A DNA stretch of 64,000 bases from Babylonia areolata (Eukaryota; Mollusca; Gastropoda; Neogastropoda; Buccinidae): NCBI RefSeq assembly GCF_041734735.1, contig NC_134879.1:7540810-7604809 (forward strand). The letters run 5' to 3'. The first letter of the stretch is position 1, and each line of letters starts with the position of its first letter. The position numbers were made by a program, and so were the translations under genes. The notes beneath the pieces were generated by a model, which searched no databases, was not told where the DNA came from, and saw nothing but the letters and a program-made list of their open reading frames with translations. Positions 11,906 to 23,149 of the stretch are shown here, in pieces.

Positions 11906-11945
11906 GAGAGAGAATGAGAGTGAGAGAGAAAATGACAGAATGCGA
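11550..11945. repeat. Right arm of the inverted repeat, running into GA-rich DNA
   Basis: Reverse-complement match to 10193-10450 as far as about 11830. The GA-rich continuation to 11945 contains the same GAGAGAAACTGACAGAGA units as the minisatellite at 14.9-15.7 kb. Confidence 0.9.
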
Positions 11946-12645
11946 AAATTGCGAATGTGAAAATTTTATTCAGATTAGGCCAAGGCCCCTAACTGAAGGG
12001 GGCAAACATAAGCTACTTCAATCACACACGTAAATAATGAGATAAAACATCGAATTATAGATAATAATAATTGTTTTCAGGAAACTTTCGCATTTCTTTT
12101 GTAGTTAAAGGTAGTCCAAGTTGCAACCAAACGTAATCGTTGAAGAGCTTTGTAAATGTAGTGTAAAAAGGGGTGGGAGTGTGGGTAAAAGGAGAAGGAA
12201 GGGGTAGGATAACAGGCAGAGGATAGGTGCACAATCCGCTCTCTCCTCATACCACAGCAGGGTCTTTTAGTAAAATGAATTGAAGTGTTTTTTCTCTAAC
12301 TTAACAGCACTTAGCAGCACAACCTGACTTAGCAGCACATCCTAACTTTGCAGTTAGCAGTTAGCAGCTAGCAGTTAGGAGCAGCTAGCATTTAGCAGTT
12401 AGCAGCACACCTGGAACACATACAAAAAACCAAAATCCAAGTCAAAACAAAACCAAAATATATGCTAAACATCATTGCCATGAAAGGCTAGAATAACATG
12501 CAAACATCAATATGTCGTCGGACCAATTCACCACGTACGCAAATGTATACACTGTCCTCAAAGAAATCCATGTAGAAAACAGAAGCTCCATTTACTTTAG
12601 CTTATTCTCAACCAACATGTAGTGACATAAAATATTGTACCAAAT
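11946..12645. other. No gene recognised; TTAGCAG-rich stretch
   Basis: A short degenerate repeat of TTAGCAG/CTAGCAG units lies at 12302-12405. The rest is unassigned AT-rich DNA. Confidence 0.5.
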
Positions 12646-12651
12646 ATATGA

Positions 12652-12793
12652 CTAATACAAACTGTGCACCAAACATGTCACTGACTAAAATACAAACTCT
12701 CAGTGTTCATAACCACAGTTAAACTAATACAAACTGTGCACCAAACATGTCACTGACTAAAATACAAACTCTCAGTGTTCATAACCACAGTAA
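12652..12793. repeat. 71-bp near-perfect tandem duplication
   Basis: The segment starting ACTAATACAAACTGTGCACC at 12651 recurs at 12722-12741 with the same order throughout, including the CTCAGTGTTCATAACCACAG end. Confidence 0.95.
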
Positions 12794-12799
12794 AACCAA

Positions 12800-13080
12800 C
12801 GTACAATAATAACTGTTTACAAAGTACCGAACATATCTTCCCTTTGTCTCTTCAAAGTATCTCACTGGAAATGATAGTACCAAGTAAACTGTCTCTGGTA
12901 AATATTTAGCAACCTGTGTGCACCAACACAGGACTGACTCTCAGTGGTCTCAAATCTTTTAAACACATTACAATTATGTGTTGTCCCACTGGCATTTAAC
13001 ACGCGACTACAGCACATGGGAATCACAACTACCAACAAGTCAAACATGTCTCCCATAACAGTTTGCTGTATCACCCTGGT

Positions 13081-13133
<53 letters not shown>

Positions 13134-13735
13134 GAATATCCTCCACACACAGTTAGCCGGTATATTTGTTCGCCTTAAATATAACCGTCACCACCTAACA
13201 TACAAACAGGTGGGTCATATCTCTAACTCCATAAGCAACTAAACAAAACATTCTGTTCTACACACAGATACTACACACAATTATCATCTTTATAGCTTCT
13301 CATAACACAATGCTTACATTGTTCCCACAGAAGGTCAACAACTGATACACAACCGACGTATCACTGAACATTGTCATTTATGTAAGCCAAGATACACCAA
13401 TTAAACCCCAACACGATATCAAAACATCATACCATAATACCTATAGCAAAATAGCATGACAAGGGTTGGGAAGGGGGCCGGGGGGGGGGGGGGGGGCGGG
13501 GATCTGGCTGTACTCTGACACAACTCATGGTTTCTGAATCAAACACATGTTTGTTACACTTATAATTATGTGCAGTAGCACATCTGCTCAATGGTTCTAT
13601 CAGTGTTTATGTGGAGATGGAAGGGACTTCCTGTGACCAACAGTCTCAAGTCCGGGAGGAGTGGGGATAGGGGGGGAGAGTAAGGGGGAGGTGGTAAACA
13701 AGGGGTAGTGTGTTGTGGCTTGGGGATGCCACAAC
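12800..13735. other. No gene; (CA)25 and a G-run
   Basis: (CA)n at 13082-13131 and a G-run broken by a few C residues at 13474-13502, which could form a quadruplex. The minus open frame across the CA repeat is a low-complexity artefact. Confidence 0.6.
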
Positions 13736-13736
13736 C

Positions 13737-14868
13737 CTACCATAACCTGACACTATAACAGTAGAACGCCAGATTATTTAGTACAATTTCGTTTCTAGAG
13801 GACATAAGCATATTAAATCTGAAGCGACATGGATTATGAAAATATTTAAGCTGAATATACTTCATCCTCAAGTCATGAAGAACTGGACAGCCTAGCATAA
13901 AATGAATTTCAGCTTCCTCACTGTCATGGCATAACTGACACAACATTTTATCGACTTTTATATCATTAAATCTAGAGCGATGATTTGCAATGTCTGAGAC
14001 ACCAACTCTAATCTCATAGTGGCTTCATACAGACTATTCAATTGTCTTTGCAGACCTATTACTGATATTGACAGTAAAATGATATCATCAGCAAATAATA
14101 ACATAAACAATTCAACAAAATCAAAAGACAATCCATATTGGCCATTTTCAACAATTTCTAATGCAAGTTCATTGACAAAGAGTGAGAATAATACTGGACT
14201 ACACACATCACCTTGTTTTACCCCTCTTGTACAATTTATAAAATCAGATAGTTTGCTCCACTTCTTATCCTCGCTTTTACTTCACCATACATAGTTTTAA
14301 TACATTTATATAACTTACCCTTTATTCCATTTTTAACAACACAGGCCATAACAGCTTCCTTGAAACTGAGTCAAATGCCTTTTCAAAACCCACAAACGCT
14401 ACGTATAACTTTTGATTATGAGCAAATTGTTTCTGAACAGCAACTAATAAAGTAAATATATGGTCTATTGTACAGTAATCTTTCTTAAAACCAGCCTGAT
14501 GTTCGCCTGTTATGTTATTTAAGCTCACCCATTCCTGCAGCCTATTATTAATGACAGAACTATATAATTTACTACTTATGTTACACAGGGATATAACTCT
14601 ATAATTGTTCATGTCATTCACATCGCCTATCTTAAACAGTGGTAAGATAATCGATTCTGTCCAATGTTCTGGATAAACAGCATTGTCAAACAAATACTTA
14701 AACAATTTCACGAAAATTGTTATTGTTGACTCACCTGAATTTTTGAAATATTCACAAGTTAATCCATCAGGCCCAGCTGATTTACCATTTTTCAAATTTC
14801 TAATTGCTAGTAACACTTCTTCTCTAGATACTGGTCTTTCTAAAACTTCCTCCTCTGTGTCACACTAA
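13737..14868 (-). mobile_element. LINE reverse transcriptase fragment with internal deletion
   Basis: Reading down from 14868: palm and finger motifs LKNGKSAGPDGL, then NNYRVISLCN, then GEHQAGFKKDYCTIDHIF, then AFVGFEKAFDS. The position that is normally the first catalytic Asp of the RT palm is Gly. A second block holds LLFADDIILLS with an intact YxDD-equivalent (about 14085-14105). A C-terminal zinc-knuckle-like block then follows (CQLC, H, C), ending in the frame that closes at 13737. Between the FADD block and the C-terminal block most of the thumb and connector is missing, so the copy carries an internal deletion as well as a 5' truncation. Clade not determined. Confidence 0.88.
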
Positions 14869-14892
14869 ACAGAATCATCAGCTTCCTTTTCT

Positions 14893-15215
14893 GACAGAGA
14901 GAGAGAGGGGGGGGGAGAGAGAATGAATGAATGAGAGAGAGAAAGAGAGAGACAGACAGACAGAGAGGGTGAGAGAGAAACTGACAGAGAGAGAGAGAAT
15001 GAGAGAGACAGACAGAGTGAGAGAGAAACTGACAGAGAGAAAGAACGAGAGAGACAGACAGGGTGAGAGAGAAACTGATAGAGAGAGAGAGAGAGAGAAT
15101 GATAGACAGAGTGAGAGAGAAACTGACAGAGGGAGAGAGAAACTGACAGAGGGAGAGAGAGAGAGAGAGAGAGAATGAGAATGAGAGAGACAGACAGGGT
15201 AAAAGAGAAACTGAC

Positions 15216-15248
<33 letters not shown>

Positions 15249-15462
15249 AAGAGAGAGTGAGAGAGAGTGAGGGAATGAGAGAGACAGACAGTGAGAGAGA
15301 AACTGACAGAGAGAGAGACAGAGTGAGAGAGAAACTAACACAGAGAGAGAGAGAGTGAGAGAGAGAAACTGACAGAGAGAGAGAGGAAGAGAATGAGAGA
15401 GACAGACAGAGTGAGAGAGAAACTGACAGACAGAGACAGACAGAGTGAATGAGAGAGAACCT

Positions 15463-15498
<36 letters not shown>

Positions 15499-15722
15499 GA
15501 GAGAGAGAAACTGACAGAGGGAAGAGGGAGAGAGACACAGAGAGAGAGAGAATGAGAGAGACAGAGTGAGAGAGAAACTGACACAGAGAGAGGGAGAGAG
15601 AGAGACTGATAGAGGGAAGAGAGAGACAGAGAGAGAGAAACTGACAGAGAGAGAATGAGAGAGAGTGAGAGAGAGAGAGAATGAGAGACAGACTGAAACA
15701 GAGAGAGAGAGAGACAGAGAAC
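14893..15722. repeat. GA-rich minisatellite, about 0.83 kb
   Basis: Diverged tandem units built on GAGAGAAACTGACAGAGAGA and GAATGAGAGAGACAGACAG, nearly all purine on the plus strand apart from the ACTGACAG steps. The long open frames on both strands (up to 284 codons of Ser/Leu or Arg/Glu) are artefacts of this repeat. A related stretch lies at 11780-11945. Confidence 0.95.
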
Positions 15723-15907
15723 AAATGAACAATGAACAAATGTTTTATTGGGGGTAAACTGGACAAGCTGAAAGCTCCTTTACACTTGCCCTCCCTCACA
15801 CACAAACACACACACACGCACAAAAGATGAAAAAGGGAAAAAAATCGGTACGGACACTGTAGACAGTAACAACAACAAGAGTTAAACACGAAACATATAA
15901 AATAACA

Positions 15908-18040
15908 TGGAATATAACTCAGCGAAGCTGGGACTGCATCAGGATGGTGAAAATGCTGGGAAGGGTAGCTTTTGCAAGCACCTCCGTGTCTGGGGTCCTG
16001 TCTTGCCACTTGATGTTCAGTAGCTTCCTGAGGCATGTTGTGTGGAAGTGGTTCAGCTTCTTGGCGTGTCGTTGGTACACTGTCCAAGTTTCGCAGGCGT
16101 ACATTAGTGTGGGAAGAACTACTGCTCTGTAGACCTTTAGCTTGGTCTCTAGACCAATGCCTCTTCTGTTCCAGACATTTGCATAGAGTCTGCCAAAGGT
16201 TGCGCTTGCTCTTGCAATCCTGACGTTCACTTCATCGTCGATGGTTGCATTTCGTGACAGTGTGCTGCCAAGGTATGTGAACCACCCCACCGCACTGAGT
16301 CTCTGACCGTTGACTGTGATGTTGCCTCATGTTGGGCTCAACGTGGGGTTTCCCTGGGGCTGGCTGTTGGAGAACTTCATTTTTCCTCGTGCTGATGGTA
16401 ATGCTGAAGTTCCTACTGGCAGTGGCCTGCTGGCATTGGCAAACTTGTCGACACTGAGTTGCATGTCAGATTCAGATCCAGCGCTGAGGGCACAATCATC
16501 AGCAAACAAAAAGTCTCTGATGATGTCTGTCATGACCTTGGTTTTTGCTTGAAGCCTTCTGAGGTTAAACAGCTTGCCATCTGTTCGGTACTTTAGGCCG
16601 ATTCCAACATCGCCATCTCTGAAGGCATCAGTAAACATTGCAGAGAACATGAGACTGAACAGTGTTGGAGCCAGGACGCAGCCTTGCTTGACACCATTTG
16701 TGACAGGAAAAGGAGCATATGTTTCGCCACTGTCCTGGACTCGAGCCTGCATGCCTTCATGGATTTGGCTGACCAAGGAAATAAATTTCCGAGGGCATTC
16801 ATACTTGGCCATGATCTTCCACAGACTCTCTCTACTCATGGTGTCAAAGGCCTTGGTGAGGTCGACATAGGTGGAGAACAGATCAGCATTTTGCTCCTGA
16901 CATTTCTCTTGCAGCTGCCTTGCAGCAAACACCATGTCAATGGTTCCGCGCTCTTTCCGGAATCCACACTGGCTCTCACACAAATGACCTTGATCAAGGT
17001 GTGTTGTCAGGCGGTTTAGTAGGATCCTGGCAAGTATCTTGCCTGCGATGGAGAGCAAGGAAATACCCCGATGGTTATCACAGGCTTGCCGGTTCCACTT
17101 TTGCTTGTACAAGTGAATGATAGATGCATCTTTGAAATCCTGGGGGAGCTTCTCTTCTTTCCACATGAGTGAGTACAGCTGATGGAGCTTCTCAGTCAGC
17201 ACAGTGCCTCCATCCTTGTAGACCTCTGCTGGTATGGAGTCTGAGCCAGGTGCTTTGCCACTGGATAGCAGACAGATTGCTTTCTGGGTCTCAAGAAGTG
17301 TTGGTGGATTGTCCAGTGCTTTGTTGATGGGGACTTGTGGGAGGCGTCTATGGCTTCATCATTTATGGAGGAAGGGCGATTTAAGACATGGTCAAAGTGC
17401 TCAGCCCAGTGTTCGAGAATTTTCTCCTTCTCGGTGATCAAGGTATTCCCATCTGTACTGAGGAGGGGGGATGATCCTGAGGATGTGGGGCTGTAGACTT
17501 CTTTTAAGGCATCATAGAACCTCTTCACATCGTGCCTGTCAGAATATCCCTGGATCTCATCAGCTTTGTCACTCAGCCACTTATCCTGCATCTGATGTAA
17601 CTTTTGCTGAACAGTCCTGTGGATGGCATGGTACGCATCCTTTTTTGATGTGGACTTTGGGTTGCTCAGGTAGGCTTGATGCAAAAGGCGTTTCTCATCC
17701 AGAAGCAGCTTGATTTCATCACAGTTTTCATCAAACCAGTCTTTGTGCTTTCTGGTCATGGGTCCCAGGGTCTCTGAAGCTGTACTATAGATCAGCTCGC
17801 ACAGGGTCCTCCAGTCAGACTCCACATTCTGGTTGTCCAGACAGGCAGATTCCAGACGATCTTCCAGCAGCTCCACAAAAGTCTGTTTGATGGTGATGTT
17901 TTTCAGCTTAGCGATGTTGAGCCGTTTTGGAGCCTTCTGGCCTTGGGGGCGTCTCTTGGGTTGGATTTGAATATTCAGCTTCGAGACTACAATACGATGG
18001 TCTGTCCAACACTCGGCGCCACACATTGGTCCACACGTAC
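15908..18040 (-). mobile_element. LINE fragment, RTE-like ORF2 from end of endonuclease to C-terminal domain
   Basis: Reading down from 18040: GAECWTDHRIVVSK is the final block of an APE-type endonuclease. A long linker follows (about 17320-17960). Then the reverse transcriptase runs from 17202 to 16327, with CDNHRGISLLSIAGKILARI, CGFRKERGTIDMVFAARQLQ, VDLTKAFDTMSRESLWK, NGVKQGCVLAPTLFSLMFSA and FADDCALSAG (about 16483-16510). The block GWFTYLGSTLSRNATIDDEV and the CLRKLLNIKWQD segment (16290-15919) follow in another frame. At least two frameshifts (near 17320 and near 16320) break it. It stops abruptly at about 15908 before the usual C-terminal finger. Both RT catalytic motifs are intact. 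RTE-like is inferred from the post-RT YLGS and CETWT blocks. Confidence 0.9.
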
Positions 18041-18480
18041 ATCTTGCCTATCCCTTTTCCTGACGATGACGTAACAAACAGACGGAGACACGTACAATAT
18101 CAGTATAGGCAGGAATATCAGAGACACAAGGATAATCATGACAAAACATAAAATGGATAATATTTTTTCCGTTAAATATTTCTTTTGAGCTTTTTTGAGT
18201 TTCCTTCAAATGACATGATTTTAAAGAGGAAGGTAAGCTGTTCCACATCGTTCCACCAGAATGACTGTTAAACTAGATTTATATAAATTGTTTCGGGGTT
18301 ATGGAAAAGACATTTTGTATGTCTATTTTCATTCATAATAAGATTCTGGATCATTTTCTTTGGGGCCGTTCCATTCATAACATTGTGCATGAATATACAT
18401 TTGTTAGTGATAAGTCTACTTCTTAGCGGGAGGATGTCTAAATTTCTGTAGTCAGTATCTGACACTGTTATATTCTAATT
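18041..18480 (-). mobile_element. LINE ORF2 C-terminal fragment, second clade
   Basis: Reading down from 18480: LDILPLRSRLITNKCIFMHN and NGTAPKKMIQNL, then after an interruption WNSLPSSLKSC. This is the order found at the C-terminus of CR1/Jockey-type LINEs (a PLRxR...K.MHK..NG.AP block followed by LWNSLP..LK). Stops break it. It abuts the 5' end of the LINE at 15.9-18.0 kb on the same strand but is from another family. Confidence 0.75.
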
Positions 18481-18510
18481 AGATCAGTTTTGTGGCTATT
18501 TTGTACTATT

Positions 18511-19640
18511 TTTGACTCACTTGTGTAAACAAAGTGAGTCTATGTTTTAACCCAGTGTTCGGTTGTCTCTGTGTGTGTGTGTGTGTGTGTGTCCGTGGTA
18601 AACTTTAACATTGCCATTTTCTCTGCAAATACTTTGTCAGCAGACACAAAATTTGGCATAAAAATAGGAAAAATTCAGTTCTTTCTAGTCATCTTGTTTA
18701 AAACAATATTTCACCTCTAGGATGGGCACACACACACACACAAAAGCAAACTGAATTTACTGTTGTATTTATATATTTTTTATTCTCTAAACTTGGCACT
18801 TTGATCTGATATTCTGACACAGCAACAAGAGCAGTCATTTTAATCATTTTTTGTTCAAACAGGAACTTCTTTTGCTAAGCATGGAAGTTATATTTATTTT
18901 GCATGTCTTTGGTGCAGATAGTAAAAAAGGGACATTAATCTGAAATTAACGTTAGGGGGGTTAATTTGCTTTAAACTGATCTTTCTCATCTTAAACATTA
19001 CATTTTGAAATTATACTCAATACATAAAAAGCTTGTGTGTTTTACTCTCAGTGTACAGGGCTTTCACTATGTTCATTCAACCAAGTGGTCTTTTTCGGAA
19101 AATACCAAAATCAATACTAAGAGTGGACTTTATTGATCTATTGGCTGAACCCTTAAGGTCATGGGCAAAAATCAATTGCATACACATATTTATACATATT
19201 CAAAGCACGTGCTCGCAACCTCGAAGGGAGACATTTTGTTTAAAGTAGTTGACCTGCCCGTTCAATCTAATATTCAATCAACAATACACGATAACATGTG
19301 ATGGAAAGTTGGAGAAGGAGACCGTGAAATATTTATTCAGAGAAAGATTTGTGAACGCCTCATCACTTACTGGATTATGCCCCAAACTGCCATAAAAATA
19401 TCAACAAAATCAGTCGGAATTCACAGTTAAAAATAATAAACCATGAGAGTTAATACCCTTGATGAAACGTAAAAATTTCCAGACCTGACTTTTCTCAAAA
19501 TTAAGTCCTTTTCACTTCATACGGCGTTTAGAAGTACTCGTACTTGGCTCTACATGTTATTTGTTTAACAAAATACTCAATTTTCATATCAACTTTAAAA
19601 CTATAAAATTAGATGGTAAAATAGAGACTGATGTCAGTCA
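18511..19640. mobile_element. HINE-like element, copy 1, left part
   Basis: Starts in a T-run followed by GACTCACTTGTG (18514-18525) and a nearby AAGTGAGTC (18532-18540), which can fold into a hairpin. A short (GT)n follows. The stretch 18760-19625 matches 25310-26160 closely, base for base over long runs. Only the left end is here; a matching right end lies at 22733-22770. No coding capacity is evident. Assignment to the Helentron-related HINE type is inference from the subterminal repeats, the microsatellite and the T-rich target. Confidence 0.7.
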
Positions 19641-19872
19641 TGCTTGTAGCAGTTGATGCTTCTTGTTACACACTGTGTTCAACAACACACGAAGGCGGTA
19701 GAAGAGGGACAGAAGAAGAACAACAACAACGGCAGAGACAGCAACCACTGATGAAGTCAGTCAGCCAACCACCCTCAAAACTGACCAGTCTGACAACTCT
19801 CCACTGGATCAGCTTCTGCATCAGCGGCAGACTACCCCGGGCCTGCACTAAGGAAACGACACCAGGCTTGAC

Positions 19873-19888
19873 AACATAGTGTCACACG
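19873..19888 (+). repeat. Left target-site duplication of the long SINE-like retroposon
   Basis: AACATAGTGTCACACG is repeated exactly at 20784-20799. Confidence 0.93.
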
Positions 19889-20783
19889 TACCGGTAAGCC
19901 GCCGTGGCGAAGTGGTTAGCGTCGCGGACTGAAGGCTGGAAGGACGCGGGTTCGAATCCCAGCGGAGGTGGGTTTTTCAGCCCGTGGCCAGCTCCTACCC
20001 AGAGCTGAGTGTGCTGTGGGCTTAAATGGGGAGACTGGGACCACACAGTCGAGTGTCATCCACTTCAAGGATGCGTCTTTGGGTGTGTTACTCAAATTAC
20101 CTGACCAACACTGCAAGTGTCTGTATCTCTCAGGCCTGGTTAACGCTGGGATATCATTATGACAGGAAGCGTAGAGTACAGCCTTGTCACGCAGTCCCAA
20201 ACCAAAAATGGACCTCCATAGCATCATCGTCATCCTCCTCCTCCTCCTCCTTCATCGTCATCAATAGAAACAAAATAGTCTCAAAGTCTGTGGCCTTTCA
20301 TGCCCTGCTCTCATGGTGACCTCAGTTTCGATACCCCTCCACTTCCGTGCTTGGGGTGAGTCCTGTCAATGTCGTCAGTGTCGGCAGATTCATGGAGGGC
20401 TGTTGCTTGAGGGACGTGGTGGCGGTCTCCACTCTGGGAGGGACGCTCACTCAGTCTGACTCCGCGACTAAGCCATTATTGTCGTTAGTAGGGGGCTTAG
20501 TAGGTGGTGTCCTAAGTACGTTAAAATAGAACAGGCACCACTGAACACCACCGAAGTGACTCAGCAGCAGTGCAGGGTCTCCTCTGGTGTGTGGCCTCTT
20601 TGCGACTTAACATCGATGGTTCCCTGTGGACTGCCGACGCTGGAACTACGACGGACAAACCCGGGTGTGGCCGTGTATGGGGGAATCTAAATGAGCGGCG
20701 TGGGAGTAATGCCACTGAAACGGTGCAGATGACGGGGCAGCAACAAAAAACCAAAAAAAAACCCAAAAAAAACAACAACAAAA
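19889..20783 (+). mobile_element. Long tRNA-headed retroposon (about 0.9 kb) with intact target-site duplication
   Basis: The head at 19903-19965 has an A-box-like TGGCGAAGTGG and a B-box-like GGTTCGAATCCC, so it derives from a tRNA and could be read by RNA polymerase III. A SINE-like body follows, then (TCC)n near 20235-20255, then a second body segment from 20265 to 20745, and an A-rich tail to 20783. Perfect 16-bp duplications flank the whole unit, which shows it was inserted as one piece by target-primed reverse transcription. At about 895 bp it is much longer than a usual SINE. No protein frame is convincing. Confidence 0.88.
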
Positions 20784-20799
20784 AACATAGTGTCACACG
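20784..20799 (+). repeat. Right target-site duplication of the long SINE-like retroposon
   Basis: AACATAGTGTCACACG, identical to 19873-19888, directly after the A-rich tail. Confidence 0.93.
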
Positions 20800-20969
20800 C
20801 CTTTGAAACACAGCCATACTGAACAACAGATCCTGTTAACTTGATATCTTTATAATCAAGATCAGAACATGTGTGGGTTGAATCAATATTATTCATATCA
20901 TACAATTTATTATAGATCTGAATACTACGACATGTCTTGTGAATTTGAACTTTGATACTGAATTTCTTC

Positions 20970-21256
20970 AAACTCGCTCACACACACACACGAGAGAGAG
21001 AGAGATCTTTATACATGAGGATACATAAATATTTATTACATGAAAGAGCTGTTTGTTGTGCTCACATAATGTGTATCTCTGTGTGTCTATGTGTGTGTGT
21101 GTCAAGTTCTGTAACAATAATTGAGCACAACAGATTCAAATGTGCAATGTATTTACTGAATTAGATGTGTATGATAAAAAGACAGAGAGATTACAAGATA
21201 AAATTCTTTATTCATGAGGATAATAGATATATGATAAATGAAAGTTTGTTGTGTTC

Positions 21257-21331
<75 letters not shown>

Positions 21332-21404
21332 GTATTTGTGTACCCATGTTTTGAGCACAAAATATATTCAAATGTGAAATGTATTTACTGAATTAGAGGT
21401 GCAT

Positions 21405-21447
<43 letters not shown>

Positions 21448-21560
21448 CAAGAAAAAAAAATCTTTATACATGAGGATACATATTTATTAAATGAAAGAGT
21501 TGTTTGTGTTCACATGTGTGTGTGTGTGTGTGTGTGTGTGAGGTTCTGTAACATTAAGAT
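20970..21560. repeat. Three diverged tandem units with (GA)n, (TA)n and (GT)n tracts
   Basis: The order 'GAGAGAGA, TCTTTATACATGAGGAT, ATGAAAG..GTTTGT, microsatellite, TTCTGTAAC, CAAATGTGAAATGTATTTACTG' occurs in full or in part three times (about 20990-21160, 21180-21400, 21410-21555). The microsatellite in the middle differs by unit: GT in the first and third, and (TA) over about 90 bases in the second (21259-21330). Confidence 0.85.
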
Positions 21561-21719
21561 AGTATGACTGATAGCAGTTTGCATAACTGATTTCAGACTG
21601 CTGGGAAACAGACCCTGGCCTGACTGATCCATTCCGGGGGGGGCTTGAACCATGCATCTTGTATATGGAATGTAACTGAACTTTATTTCTTATATGAAGT
21701 TGAATCCTTTTTCACTTAA

Positions 21720-22173
21720 ACAAAAAGCAAATTTGAGTTTGAACAATCATTTGAAACAAATAGCCATGCACACTGTTAATATCTATATTTATTTTTAAAG
21801 CAAATTTGAGTTTGAACAATCATTTGAAACACATAGGCATGCACATTGTTAATATCTATATCTATTTTTTCACACTGTATTACACTTTTTCTCAACAATT
21901 ATAAGCTTATAATTATGTAATTAACAGTTTTTGTTTTTCATACATAGTAAAAAGCTCACTGTTCAGTTACATCATATGTATTTATATAAATACATGTATA
22001 AAATGTAACTGACCTATATTTATCATTTGAATTTTCATGTTCATGTGTGAGCATGTTATGCAGCATACTCAAATAGATGTATGTATGACTTTGAAGTTTA
22101 CACCAGAGAAAGAGTGACTGTTTTAAAAAAATGGTCTAGATTATGAATTAATTAATATACATATATATATATA

Positions 22174-22209
<36 letters not shown>

Positions 22210-22470
22210 GGGTCTTACTGAATCAGTGTTATCACAAAAATCTGTAATATGATGAAAATGTGTTGTGAATGTCATTTTTTCTAAAACTAATTGTAATCAT
22301 AAAGCAGACAGGCACATTATTAATACCCATATTGAGTTTTTTCACATTGTATTGTTTTCTCCATGATTAAGCTGATAATGCATTACGTAATAGTTTACCA
22401 AAAAGTTCAGTTACATCTTATATATTTATACAAGTTACAACTTAACTTTATTACCTATCTTGTGCGTGTC
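21720..22470. repeat. Older tandem duplications in AT-rich DNA
   Basis: GCAAATTTGAGTTTGAACAA occurs at 21728-21747 and 21800-21819. A longer segment (about 21838-22010) resembles 22310-22460, including TTTTTTCACA..GTATT and GTTCAGTTACAT. (TG)n lies at 22180-22208. Confidence 0.75.
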
Positions 22471-22732
22471 TGTGTGTGTCTGTATGTTGGTCACACTTAG
22501 GTACATTTCCTTTCATTTAAACAAAAGCAAATGTGAGTTAGAAATGATGTTTTTTTCTTTGTGACTTTAATTTTGAAGAAAAAAGTGAAAAAATAAAATA
22601 AAATAAAATAAACAATGTGAAATCCAGCACAACTTTGTGTGGTCTATATTTCTATGTTGGGAGGTGCACATGACTTTTGTTTTGCAAATGATTTTTGTGT
22701 GTTTTGATTCAATTGTTGTAGTAAGTTCATGT

Positions 22733-22770
22733 CACAAGTGAGTCTTGAAGACCTTGCCTCTCGTTGTGTT
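22733..22770. mobile_element. Right terminus of a HINE-like element
   Basis: CACAAGTGAGTC (22733-22744), the exact reverse complement of the left-end 12-mer at 18514-18525, is followed by TTGAAGACCTTGCCTC, which matches the right ends at 26624-26650 and 48527-48552. It may close copy 1, which would then span 18511-22770 with internal insertions. Confidence 0.7.
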
Positions 22771-22845
22771 TGAAGTTAGCGTCGCTGGCATTATCCCATA
22801 AGGTGGATGCATATATCCAGACAGCATCAAGCCCGTCTAGGAGCT

Positions 22846-22990
22846 GGGACCCACTTGGTTTTCAGTCTCCAAGGGATGCAACACTTTCTGGCTGGGCTGC
22901 CCACCAGAATCCAACCCGGACCAACTTGGTTTTGCCCAAGTTACTTGGGGACAGGGGATGCAACCCTTCCTAGTTGGGCTGCCCAGTTGG
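22846..22990. repeat. Diverged tandem duplication of about 70 bp
   Basis: Two units share 'GGACC, ACTTGGTTTT, GGGATGCAAC, TTGGGCTGCCCA' in the same order. Confidence 0.75.
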
Positions 22991-23149
22991 TATATTCTTT
23001 TGGAAATTTGTTTTAATAATCCCTATCTTTGTGTGATTTAACTTTTTCAATTTTTTGGCCCTGAATGTATAATGGTGCAAAAGAGGAATGCATTTTTTTG
23101 TCGCTTCTGTCCTTGGGTCACATACATACATTTAGTTTTGCCTGTGTTT

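Noticed and set aside
14865-15732. Open frames of 239-284 codons rich in Ser/Leu on the minus strand
   Set aside because: They are translations of the GA minisatellite. All frames are open on both strands and no non-repetitive protein sequence is present.
19903-19980. Functional tRNA gene at the head of the long retroposon
   Set aside because: The head continues into a SINE body with an A-rich tail and target duplications, so it is a retroposed derivative.
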